From: Cycas panzhihuaensis
Taxonomy: Eukaryota > Cycadophyta
DNA length: 64,000 nucleotides
Assembly: GCA_023213395.1 (NCBI GenBank)
Contig: CM041465.1
Span: 33,859,741 to 33,923,740, forward strand
Direction: 5' to 3'
In this document: positions 11,431-21,504 of the stretch, in pieces
Layout of the letters: every line of letters begins with the position of its first letter
How positions within the stretch are numbered: the stretch's first letter is position 1
The notes under the pieces: generated by a model
Databases searched by the model: none
What the model saw: only the letters and a program-made list of their open reading frames with translations
Told to the model about the DNA's origin: nothing
Program-made: the position numbers and the translations under genes

Positions 11431-12320
11431 ATGGCCGCCTCTACTGGATCACTACTTAAAAATAATAAATTGACTAAAATAAATTTTAATATTTGGAAGA
11501 TAAAAAAAGAAGGTCTCTATATGGTAAAAAATGCTTGGAAGATTACCACTAGGGAAGAAAAATAGCCATCTGATGTTATAGATTTAATAAACTAGGAAGA
11601 AAGGAATAATATAGTAGTCTCTATACTCAAACTCTTAATTTTTAATTCCTTGTTGGTATATGTGGATGGCTTAGAACATGCGAGTGAAATATAGAAAATA
11701 ATGTCCTCCATATTCAGTAAAAAAAGTGAAGTAAGAATTGTGGCTCTAAGAGAAGAACTTTATAAACTAAGAATGAGAGAAGGTCAAACCATATCAAAAT
11801 TTATAATAAGGCTAGTCAATATTAAAATTACTCTTCTTATTGTTGGAGACAAGTTGATTGACACTGAGTTGATACATCTTGTACTTAACAAACTTCCTAA
11901 ATCCTTTAATAATATGTTAATCATGTTAACCGGAGGAGGGCAAACTGCCACAATGACTTTTGATGTCCTTATAGGTCATATGTCAAGTTAGGAATAGAGA
12001 AACCAAAGATATAAAGAAGACTCAGAAGTTGAAGAAGCATTTTTCACAGAACTCCACTTAGGAGGCAGAGGATGAGGGCAACCTAATCCAAGTTTACAAG
12101 GAAGAGCACCAACTACTTACAGGGGACATTGGATAAAAGAAAGAGGATGAGGAAGAAATCCACCATGAAATGCTAGAGTTTACTTCAACTACGACAAACC
12201 AAGCCATTTTTCAAGTAACTATAGAGCCTTTAATGCCTGCTATCATTGTAGACAAATAGGTCATTTTCCATACCAACACTACCTGAGACAAGCTAAAATT
12301 CAAAAGGAAAATAATAGGTG
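11431..12320 (+). pseudogene. Copia B gag relic
   Basis: The ATG at 11,431 opens MAASTGSLLKNNKLTKINF, a typical copia gag start. The same frame runs through the best open part (11,701-11,991, MSSIFSKKSEVRIVALREEL), the UBN2-type gag core. Near 12,235 a nucleocapsid zinc knuckle reads CYHCRQIGHFPYQHY: C-x2-C-x4-H-x4-C with the last Cys now Tyr. Gag would assemble the cytoplasmic particle and bind element RNA. About nine in-frame stops, all TAG or TGA, interrupt it. Confidence 0.82.
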
Positions 12321-12399
12321 ACTGGAAATTATAGCAGAGAAAAAGACACAGTAGAAGAAGAAGTCGAAATAGCCTTCATCACAATGTTGACCACAAATG

Positions 12400-12475
12400 C
12401 TAGAATAGTAGAAAATTGGTACATTGATTTAGGAGTTCCACATCATATAACAAGCATTGAAGAATGATTTGAAGT
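12400..12475 (+). pseudogene. Copia B protease relic, cut by gypsy E
   Basis: NWYIDLGVPHHITSIEE is the active-site region of the copia aspartic protease. The catalytic Asp is kept but the usual D-S-G-A is now D-L-G-V. The frame stops at the GAAGT target duplication, where gypsy E begins, and continues at 26,533. Confidence 0.85.
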
Positions 12476-15040
12476 TGGACGCACTGCTACGGGATAACTA
12501 CCTAACTGATAGGTGTAAGAGAGGGTGAGTGGTGGAATGATGGAAGGTGGGACCTAAAAGGTGGGTAACTACCACGCAGAGCGCCCCGTGCGCCGGAGCG
12601 CGAGTTCGGGATCTGCAATGGAGTATGGCTACTATCGGGTGACCCTTCACCGCTTCGAGTAAGGGGTGAAGGTGTGTAAGGCAAACCTGAGTTAACCTGG
12701 GAATAGGACCCTCCCACCCTTGGGTGGCCAGAAGGGGGGAAGAGAAGGCCTAATGGATACAGGCCAAGAGCAATCCTACACAACCCAACCTGATACACGA
12801 GTGATGCTGGAAGCAAGGCACTCGTGCGGTCAAAGGGCGAAGAGGAAAGGTAGGAGAGAGAAGGACTCCTACAATCTTCCCTACGAATGATAAAGATGCA
12901 TGAAATAAGATAAAAGAATCGCAAGCAAGTACCGAACCAATTTTTCCCTTTTGATCCTTCGATGTACTAATTACTACGAAAGAAATAAAAGGAAAAAGAA
13001 AGGGTAGTGGAGGGGAACGAATGTGCACCTGGAGCGAAGGCGTGCGAGACGAAGTAACCTTCCCGAGGGGCGTCTAACCACTCCGCACGACGTACTGGAT
13101 GCGAGGTATTGCGATGGACGAAGAGGGGGCTTCCTTACCTTCCCCGAAAAATCAAATGCAAACCAAGGAAGAAAAGAAGCACCAACTAAGAAATGAAATA
13201 GCATGAAAACATAACACATATGAAGGTGCTTACCGGTAGCTAGGCCCACGGGCGATGCGCTCCACGCTCCCCAAGTACCTGCAAACAACAGCGGTCTCTT
13301 TCTCTTCCTGACGGAAGAGCACTAACATGCAACACAAAAACTCTAACAATATATGGCTAAATAGCACGAACGAGAATTTGAATATACATGCGTTAGTACT
13401 AATCCGACAATCAAAGTATCAAAAGAAAGTGACCAAAGTGAAAGTAAATGACTGGGTAAGCCTCGGAGTGGCCTACCTCCCGTAAGTGATGCCCAAACCT
13501 CCCCCCAAGAGCCACGAGGCAGTGAGGGGAAAGTCAAGAACAAGAGCTGGAAAATGGCAGCAAAAAGGGGCAAAGAAAGGCCCAAGGGAACCCACTGACA
13601 ACCGGATGCTATGAGGAGCAAACCGGTGACCCGGGAAGAAAGGTGAAGCGAGGAACCACGGTTGGGACTTATGTGTGATGCCCGGACTCCAGCAAAGGCC
13701 CCAAATCAGCGCAACATGTGACAATACCGGTTTGGGCAACCGAAGAGCTTTCAAACCCTTGTTTGCAAGCCAGGCGACGGGCGAGAGGGAGGTTTTGGGG
13801 GGCTAAGAGCCGCCTAGGGAGTGTGGAAGGTGGTACGGAATCCACCCAGCTCCTCTCCAAAACCTATGCAACCCCTCCACACCGCTGCCTTGGACAGCAA
13901 ACATAGGCAAGAAGCACAGGGAGAGTGGTATAACAGCCCCCCAAAGGGAGGACAACCAACCCTCAAGCAACAAGTAAGAGCAAACGAGCTGAAGCATGAA
14001 AATCACAAGGAAAATAAGCATAAACAAGGAATACCTGGAGAGAAGAGGCAAGGGATTTGCCTCAGCCAAAGGGCAATAGAAAGGGACTGATAAATCAGCC
14101 CAGATCTGAAGTAGAGCAGGTTTGGGGCCCTGCTACGGAGGTGTGACGGGAAACACCTGCACTTGGGGCGCTTATGGACTGCCCGGGTGAAGACCGGCTG
14201 GACACCACTTCAAAGGAGCCCTCTCCAAGGCGTTTGAGGAGCTGGGAGAATGTCTCAGCCACGCCGAAGGAGAGCTGGGTGCTGTATGAAGGGTGCAGGT
14301 CCAGTTGATGCAGCAAACAGCAGAGAGAAGCAGAGAAGGAGAGTGTTTCCTTGAGAGCAATTCCAAAAGTGAGCAAAAAAGATCCTTGAAAATGAGCCAA
14401 AAAAGGCTTAAGTACTCAAGCAAAACCCTAAAGCATGCGATTAGGGCGCAGCTGGAAGAGGAATAAAGCGCGAGCCATGTGGCAGTTTTGTAATAAATGT
14501 GAAATTGCCATGGCAGATTTTAAAAAATAATCTGAGACGATTAAATGCTTGGCGAATATTCGGTGGTACCGCTGAAAATCCAGACGCACCTAGAGCTGAA
14601 AATGGGGCCCACCAACCAGTCCAGGTTGGGGGCAGACGACCGAAAAGGCTGACATAACGCTAAAACACCTACCCGGAAGCAAACAAGCCAACAAAACGGG
14701 TCCAAAGGAGCAAAAATAGGGCTCGAGTGGGGTGGCAAGTTGACCAAACGATGATGAGTCATCACACTAACAGAGGTGGAGCAAAACTAGTGGATCCCGG
14801 AGCGAGGAGGCGGATGCGGAAGTAAATGTCTGGTCACTGGTGCCACACTCGGGAGTGTACCCCTGCTATAGTCGTCATAGGCTAAAATAAGTGTGGACGA
14901 CCACAAGGTCGCCCACAAAGTCATACACATGCAGATACGCAAGCAAACATCCAGTAAAAGAAAGCGATGAAAGTGCAAGAGACATACCTGCACTTACCTG
15001 AGTCGGTGATTCCGTATCCATTCCTGGATGCCGGGAAACA
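12476..15040 (-). repeat. 3' LTR of gypsy E
   Basis: In element orientation it starts TGTTTCCCGG and ends GTCCA. It pairs with 23,963-26,527. From 12,476 to about 13,550 the two copies differ by only scattered substitutions. From about 13,560 to 14,820 they also differ by many 1-10 bp insertions and deletions. ORFs of up to 140 codons in it recur in the partner LTR and have no recognisable domain; they are not called as genes. Confidence 0.9.
14740..14764 (-). promoter_or_regulatory. Candidate U3 W-box and GCN4-like site in E
   Basis: TTGACC (a WRKY W-box core) is followed within 10 bp by the perfect palindrome TGATGAGTCATCA at 14,752-14,764, which contains the bZIP/GCN4-type ATGAGTCAT. Both are unchanged in the other LTR (26,224-26,249). 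In element orientation they lie about 280 bp into the LTR, in U3, where enhancers are expected. Binding is inferred only. Confidence 0.4.
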
Positions 15041-15050
15041 CTGCCCCTTT
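15041..15050 (-). other. Polypurine tract of gypsy E
   Basis: The minus strand reads AAAGGGGCAG immediately before the LTR start TGTTTCCC. This fixes the element orientation as antisense. Confidence 0.75.
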
Positions 15051-15340
15051 GGCAGCAGAGCCTCACCGCTCGGAAGCGATCACGATGGCGAATCGGCAAC
15101 ACAACTATCAGTAGCACATGCGTATATAGATATATCAATCAAGATCATAACAGTTGGTAAGGGCGCCGGCGAGTGTCGTGGCGGGACGCGTGGATCTGGC
15201 GGTGGAGACAACATAGGAACTTATGGGCCACACAGGAACCGATCGAAGAATGAAACAGTGAGGGGCCCCACCACAAAGGATGCAAGAGAACATACATAGC
15301 TAAATAAAGAACAAATAGTGGATACCATAGTTTTACCTCA

Positions 15341-15883
15341 TTAGTAACTCAGTTTCGGAGGTGCGAAAGGATCGCAAAGCGGTGAGACGACACAGGGGCT
15401 TGGGCGACGGAAGGCTAGGCAAACCTCGTGGGGCCATCGTGAAGGGAGGCGGCGCTCAAGGATGAGGCAGACGAGGCCATCTGCCTCAATGTTGAGGGCC
15501 CGAGGGATATGCTGGATATCAACAGAAGAAAAGTGGGCCAGGAGGGATCTGGCGGTGGAAGCGAGAGTCCTCAAGTGAGGGCATCGCACCTGGTAAACCT
15601 GGGTGAGATGGGACACCACAACTTGAGAGTCACAAAACAAAACGATAGATCCGTGATGGAAAGCGAGAGGCGATGGGGCTTCAATAACAACTGTATACTC
15701 AGCTTCGTTGTTGGTAGCCTCTGGGAGGAAGATCCCAGAGCGGAGGAGATCATGTCCAGAAGGGCTGCGAAGGATCCATGCAGCAGCGGAAGGTCCAGGA
15801 TTACCGCGGCTTCCGCCGTCGGTAAAGATGTAGACGGACATCGGCGACACAAAATCCAAGCAATCGATGGGTGACGAAAGCAA
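15341..15883 (-). CDS. Separate archaeal-type RNase H ORF of gypsy E
   Basis: This ORF of 180 residues holds a full RNase HI-like domain. The four catalytic acids are all present: Asp in VYIFTDGGSRGNPGP (about residue 22), Glu in TNNEAEYT (about 62), Asp in LFCDSQVVV (about 84) and Asp in ALNIEADGL (about 134). The domain would cut RNA in RNA:DNA hybrids during reverse transcription. The FTDGGSRGNPGP style is that of the additional archaeal-like RNase H known in the Tat lineage, where I recall it usually lying within pol. Here it is alone, about 300 bp from the polypurine tract and on the gag-pol strand. Met 15 (just before SVYIF) may be the real start. The last 40 residues look unrelated to the fold. 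Confidence 0.75.
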   Translation of the reverse strand: MLSSPIDCLDFVSPMSVYIFTDGGSRGNPGPSAAAWILRSPSGHDLLRSGIFLPEATNNEAEYTVVIEAPSPLAFHHGSIVLFCDSQVVVSHLTQVYQVRCPHLRTLASTARSLLAHFSSVDIQHIPRALNIEADGLVCLILERRLPSRWPHEVCLAFRRPSPCVVSPLCDPFAPPKLSY

Positions 15884-17040
15884 CGCACAACAAGTCAGCA
15901 GAAAAATGGCCGTGAAGGGTAGGAGGACCTAGCAATGAGGTAACCCAGGGCGAGAGCAAACAATCTGATCGCCGACGGAGAGCGGTCGGAAGGAAAAAAA
16001 AACACTTGGAGTACCAAAAGGTCGCCTTTAGAAAGCAAAACATGCCCCCGAGTGGGGGGGGCATTCCTTTCGGGGACTCCAAGAGCAAGAAAGGACTGCA
16101 GCAATGAGTCTAGGGCGTGAACGAGCCAAACGAGTATAAACTCGGCGAGCAGAACGGAGTAGCGCAAAACGATGCAGAAGGGCCCTAGCAAAAGCGCGAT
16201 GATGATGCACCATAAATGCCCTTACAGGAGGGCAAAAAGGACATCAACATAGCGCGCTTGACGACAGGGCCAGAAGGCAAAGGTAATCGGGGCAACGAGA
16301 CGGTCCCAACGACTAACGCGAGACCAAAAACAGAGGAAGTGCGGTTGGGGGCCCACTTTATATGAGGAAATCGACGGAAAATGGATTCATTTTCACGGCC
16401 TCGTACGAAACCAGAGCCATTCCCTTACGCAGCGGAGCACCACCCAACTTTGGAGGCACGCAGAGGGAGATCAGACCGTTGGATCGGAGAGCAGAGAGAG
16501 CCAAAGACGACCGCAGACGATATGGCGATGCGAGACCGCACCAGTGAGTGGATATCACTAAACTTGATCCAAATCGAAGTTTAAAGTTTGTTGCTTTTTG
16601 TAGCTTTTAAGGTTATTTTGCATAGTCTAAGTGCCCCTTATGGGCAATGGAAGGCTTCCCGGGATCTGAATCAGACCCAGAAAGAGGCGGGGACCTGGGC
16701 ATTAGGGAGCCCTGGTCCCGGTGGGCCCCACGGGGTCCACCAGAAGAAAATTTTTTGGTTTTTTGGGCAGAAAACCCCCCCTTTGAGGGGGTCACTGTTC
16801 ATACCATGGCAATGATCGCGGTGCCGCGATCATTGCCGTGGGACCCGTGCCAAACTTAGCGGTACCGCTAAGTTTGGCGTAGTACGAAGGCAGCAAGGCA
16901 GAAAAAATAGGCATGAGGGCCAAAAGAGCCCCAAATCTCAGGCAGAGAGAGACTTGAGAGAGACAGGGGTACTAATAGCTGACATGAGACTGACTTGAGG
17001 TGTTTTTGGTGTGAGCAGTCCTCGCCAGATGAATACCGCG
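15884..17040. other. Non-coding spacer of E with hairpins
   Basis: Many short overlapping ORFs in both strands show no domain. The stretch lies between the RNase H ORF (minus strand) and the plant mobile domain gene (plus strand), so it would hold the shared 5' side of one and 5' flank of the other. It includes the twin palindromes at 16,804-16,878, annotated separately. Confidence 0.5.
16804..16878. repeat. Twin palindromes with shared GCGGTRCCGC core
   Basis: The first inverted repeat has 18-bp arms (16,804-16,821 and 16,824-16,841) with a 2-base loop and one mismatched pair. The second, 16,849-16,878, is a perfect 30-bp palindrome centred on GGTACC. The flanking arms differ (AATGATC against AACTTA), yet both centres read GCGGTRCCGC. 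They lie about 160 bp upstream of the plus-strand plant mobile domain gene. Role unknown. Confidence 0.75.
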
Positions 17041-18893
17041 AGAACGTTGGTATGGCTATGCTGAGTTACATGGAGATGATGACTCAGGAGGATAGGGACA
17101 TGCTGGAGAGGTGTGGCATGTACAAGGCCCTCAAGACACCTCAGTACACGTCGGACTGAGGTTGTTGGTGGATATAGTGTCCCATTGGGACCGGAGGAGG
17201 CATGTGTTCCACCTACCACAGGTGGGGGATGTGATGGTCACGCCGAGGGATATCCGACGGATACTGGGAGTTCCGGCGATGGGGAGGCCGGTGAGACTCG
17301 GGACGCTGCCCAGCACTGAGGCAGCACATAGGGAGGTAGCTCTGTTCTTCACAGGAGCTGGCAAGTGGGATCGGAGGGGAGCACCCCTCCAGACAGTTCT
17401 ACTATCCGGGATTCCTCGAGTGAGGAAGATGATCATACTGTGCATTCTATTTCGGATTTCCCGGAAACAGAACTATAGAGAGATTCCAGGAGGATGGATG
17501 GATGCAGTTCACCGCTGTGAAGCTGGCGAGAGGATGGACTGGGCAGCCCTGATAGCGGTGAACCTAGTCGCACAGCTAGACGCTATCAAGACATCTGGCA
17601 GAGGAGGACTATCATACAACACACTGTTACAGTGTTGGTATTTTGATCATTTCGCGGCAGTGGCACCAGCGGGGGGACCTCACCCTATCACAGATCAGGC
17701 CCCGATGGTCCACAGATGATAGACTCGACTGAGGGGGACAGAGGACAGAGCCCACGTCAGGCGATCGGTGGAGGTGACATCACTAGACCTCCTCACCCTC
17801 CCAGACTACATAGTTGAGCCATACAGGACGGTGAGGTGGGATAGTGACGATGAGGCCGGCGGAGCAGGAGTGTCCGCGGGAGATGACAGCAGTGACGATG
17901 GGGATAGTGGAGATAGTGGGGCTGGCCTGTCACGACCTGGAGGAGGCGTGTCCTTGAGGACAGCAAGACAGGCAGAGGGTCCATCCGGGGCTGCCGGAGG
18001 AGAGGCAGGCCCATCAGGAGCACAGGGTGAGGTCAGAGGACCCGTGACTAGGGCCCGCAGGCTACGGATCGCGATGGGATCCGCAGGCAGAGAGGGCCAC
18101 CTCCACGAGGAGAGGGACCCAGGCAGAGGAGGTGCCCGAAGACGAGGCACCTGCAGCGGGCGGAGAGCCAGGAGGAGAGGATGCCGCGCGACCGGAGGAT
18201 CAGGCGGCCACAGCAGGTGAGAGCCAACCTTTTCCAAAGTCATTTAGCATCCAGATAGATGTTTGGTTCGGTTTGATCATGGTATATAGACTGACGCATG
18301 GCGTGTTGCATCGCGGTATAGCGAGATCGGGAGGCGATAGAGGCTGTGGCGAGGAGATATTCCCTCAGGTGTATGTAGAGGGCAACCGCCCATCCAGTGC
18401 GATGAGCCTAGAGCGTGGAGCCCACAGGCGTTCTCCCCATTGGTGAGGGCGAGGACATATGGGTGCAGAGTCCCAAGAGCATGTCACATCCTGTGGACTG
18501 CGGCAGAGAGGATGATGCGAGACGCGAGCGAGATGAGCCTGCGAGGATGGAGTGCAGGCTCTGAGGCACAGGGTGGTACGGGTGGAGATGAGGAGAGAAC
18601 CCGGCGGTGATCACGAAGGCGTCTCGAGGGACAGAGGAGGCACTCTGGGGAGAGCGGGATCGTATCCAGGCCAGATACGATCAACTAGTAGCGCAGATGG
18701 TCTCGAGGTCGAGCCGGCGGGGCAGACGCGGACCCACAGTGGCGGCGACCGAGACGACCTAGGGATGAGGAGAGCGAGGCGGCTCGCGGAGGCCTGGAGG
18801 AGCCTCAGAGGCATGTGGTCCCCGAGAGGGATCACGAGACAGGAGATGGCACCCGAGGCGGGGCCACAGAGGGACATGTATATGCAGATCTGA
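17041..18893 (+). pseudogene. Plant mobile domain (PMD) gene on the opposite strand of E
   Basis: The N-terminal part (about 17,041-17,155) reads MTQEDRDMLERCGMYKAL, then shifts frame into 17,111-17,719: LLVDIVSHWDRRRHVFHLP, GDVMVTPRDIRRILGVPAMG and, later, MDWAALIAVNLVAQLDAI. This is the plant mobile domain (aminotransferase-like) fold found in transposon and MAIN-type proteins. Two adjacent stops at 17,717-17,722 (TGA TAG) are followed in the same frame by TLPDYIVEPYRTVRW and an acidic Ser/Gly-rich tail to 18,220. A further frame near 18,610-18,760 has a charged, coiled-coil-like stretch (GERDRIQARYDQLVAQMV). At least two frameshifts and the double stop break it. PMD ORFs on the strand opposite gag-pol are known extra ORFs of Tat-lineage gypsy elements. 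Confidence 0.75.
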
Positions 18894-19539
18894 CAGGGGA
18901 AAGCACGGGCCTCCAGGGGGTCATATATAGGACCATATGATTGTACCCCCCCTGCAAGGACACCGGCTTCCCAGGATGTATGATGATATGATTTTTGATA
19001 TGTATATATATATGCATGGGGTGATTGGAACCCCATTGGGATATGAGATGCTGTGCATGATGTATCATATGTGGATGATATGTATATTTATTTTTGAGTA
19101 TTGTGAATGTTATGTTGTAGATGTTTTATGTTGTGGATATTTTGTTATATGATGCACACGTTTCCTCCCATGTACGACCACATGCCTAACAGGGGCACAC
19201 ACACATGCCGTGAGCGGGACGACATAGAAGTGTGAGGTTAGGGAGCAGGATGGAGTACATGTCTACAGGAGAGCATAGCGGGATATGCGAAGGAAACGAC
19301 GGGCAGGAAAGGGGGGGCAATGATGCCCCCAAGTGTCTTCCTGATTGGGGGATGCCCAAGCAAGATGACACGAGGGTTCCCGAGAGGATATGGGAATGCG
19401 GGTTCCGTGGAAGGAACCACAAAGAAGAAGAAGGAGTCCATCTTAAGTTGCCACTCTACCCGTGGTTGGGAAGAATGGGCACAACCTAAGATGGTAGTTT
19501 AGGCTCATTTCGGAGCAAGGCGAAGGAATCGTTGAGGGA
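18894..19539. other. Non-coding region between PMD gene and pol of E
   Basis: A locally AT-rich patch at 18,970-19,150 (TATA- and GATATG-rich) lies between GC-rich flanks, where the two convergent genes would end. Polyadenylation signals for both strands would be expected here, but I see no clear canonical pair. No coding content. Confidence 0.45.
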
Positions 19540-20481
19540 TCATGCGTAGAACTTCTTAAGGAACATCCCATTAACGGCTTTCTCAAATTCGAGTCCTTCC
19601 AGGGTGGCTATCCTGTAAGCACCATTATCGAGGGATTCGATAATGACAAAGGGGCCAACCCATCGGGGTTCGAACTTGGTCAAACGGTCAATGGAAGTAA
19701 TAAGCCCAGCGTCCAGAAGCTTCTCGACCTCCATCTTGATGGCGGCAGAGAGCTTCGGGTGAAGGGGACGCTGCTTCTGGCGCACAGGACGGGCGCCAGG
19801 AAGGGTGGTGAGGTTATGAGTGACAATCGAGGGGTCGATTCCCTTCATGTCAGCATAATCCCACGCGAAAATGTCTCGAAACTCCTGGAACAGAAGGGAG
19901 TATTCCCTTACCTCATCAGGAGAGCATTCCAACCCAACCTTAATGACCTTGCCCGTGGCCAAGACTACGTCCTGGGTTGCCCCCATGCACATGGCGTTGC
20001 CTTCCTCGAAGTGGAAAGGGGCAAGATCAATGGGAGGCGGAGGAATAAGAGACGGGATCGGATCAGCAAGCGTGGATCCGATCGCGAGGATCTTCTGGTG
20101 ACCAAGCCGGTGGTGACCAGAAGGCAGGTTAGGCGCAAGGCCTACTAGATGCTCGAGCAAGGCTTCATCATCCTCGAAATAATCCACCCCATGGATGACC
20201 TTACTTCGAGTAGGAGAAGTGCCGGAGGGAGTGAGAGCAACGGGACCGTGATGACCATTGGGTTGCTCAGCTTCCTCACGGAAATCTGAAGGAAAAGCAG
20301 AAAGGTGACCCTCAGAAGGAGCAAAAGGCAATTCCTCAAAACCATTACCTACGGGGGGTAACGAAAAAGGAGAAATGCCGACAGGCGGGTCAACACGAGC
20401 GATGACGTGCGACACGCACGAAGGGCTAGCCTCACCAACGAGAGAGGTTCTAGACGGGGATCTAGAACAGGGCAGGTGCAA
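19540..20481 (-). pseudogene. Gypsy E deleted pol: RT start joined to integrase end
   Basis: This uninterrupted frame has 313 residues. Residues 1-170 are a Pro/Ser-rich linker with an acidic patch (VDYFEDDEALLEHL). Residues about 178-250 are the start of a Ty3/gypsy RT: SLLFQEFRDIFAWDYADMKG, then PGARPVRQKQRPLHP and KMEVEKLLDAGLI. Straight after, from about residue 255 (near 19,700), comes FEPRWVGPFVI and GAYRIATLEG, the C-terminal beta-barrel of gypsy integrases, ending at a stop. The RT palm with its catalytic YVDD, RNase H and the integrase DDE core are absent. The join stays in frame, so a short fusion could be made, but it can have neither enzyme activity. Confidence 0.8.
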
Positions 20482-20749
20482 CCTATTGGCGCGGAGGAAA
20501 GAGACGGGGTGAGGACAACCCTCGTCTTCGTCGAGCGACTCATCATCGCTGAACGAAGCGAGGTACCCGTAACTCCCAACGCCAATAGGGGCGAACCGCG
20601 TGAGACTAGGAGGAGGAGACGTGGGGTCTTCTTCGGACGGGTTAGGTATCCCAATAGAGCAAGCCGAGGCATGAGTGGATGAGCCTGGGTTTCTTGGCTG
20701 TAGAGCGAGTTTGTTTAATAAAAGGGCGTTCGCGGGGGATCACTCTCAT

Positions 20750-21504
20750 TCATCCATCATGGACGAATTTAAGTTGTCCCCAAAGGGTCAAGCACACGGC
20801 TCCCATTTGATCGAGCCATGGACGACCTAGAAGGAGGTTGTAATCCACATCAACGTCAAGGACTACAACGTCGGCAAGAACGGTCTTACCCTCAAGGGTA
20901 AGCGGAATCGCGATAGATCCCAGAGGGGTCTTCGCCATCTGTCATACCCTTGGCATCGCCAGGGAACGGGTTCCAAGGTGGAAATACCAAGCTCTTGCAT
21001 GACACGCAAGGGCATGGCATTGACGGAAGAACCGTTGTCGACAAGATTCTTGAAGAGCATATCGATGGTAATGGTGAATGGGAAGTTCCACTGATGTTCC
21101 CTTTCACCGGCAGGGGGAAGATCCTTAGGATCAAAGGAAATAGCGGGTCCACAACCTTGGGCGACACCCAAAGCGTGGACAGGTACATCACTCGATCCTA
21201 AAGCTTCCAGCAGGAGGGAGGCATTGCCGGGACAACTCCACGAACGTCCATCAAGGACATTCTGCAGCGGCAAGTATGGAGCTCGTCCATGATGAAAAAG
21301 GCTTACCCTTCCCAGTAGGTTGGGTAAGTGCCCTTCGGAAGTCATAACGACCCGGCATGAGGAATAGCCTTGGGAAGAGAGGACTTCGGACGAAGGGTCT
21401 CCTAAGAGGGTCGGAAGGAGCGGAGGACAAAAGCTCCACCGCTTCCTTAGCGCCTTGAGATCGCGTAAGGGCAAAAGTGGGAGTTGCTTCAAGCAATCGA
21501 TCAC
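20750..21504 (-). pseudogene. Gypsy E aspartic protease region, frameshifted
   Basis: In one frame (20,863-21,504) the sequence reads IDMLFKNLVDNGSSVNAMPL, the active-site loop of a retropepsin (D-N-G-S-S for the usual D-T/S-G-S), near 21,020-21,060. The flap and second half continue in another frame at 20,750-20,938: TPLGSIAIPLTLEGKTVLA, then NLLLGRPWLDQMGA, the conserved LLGRPWL motif. A frameshift near 20,940 separates them. The protease would mature gag and pol. Confidence 0.75.

Noticed and set aside
12502-12924. 140-codon minus-strand ORF in the E LTR, repeated at 23,989-24,411
   Set aside because: It recurs because the LTRs are duplicates. It has no domain and overlaps other open frames in GC-rich DNA.
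15050-15062. TGGCAGCAGAGCC on the plus strand, 9 bases inside the left LTR of E, resembles a methionine tRNA PBS
   Set aside because: Gag and pol are on the minus strand, and the same bases read on that strand are a polypurine tract touching the LTR. The match has two mismatches and is displaced from the LTR edge.
15509-15874. 121-codon plus-strand ORF overlapping the RNase H ORF
   Set aside because: It is the complementary shadow of a well-supported RNase H with all catalytic residues on the minus strand.
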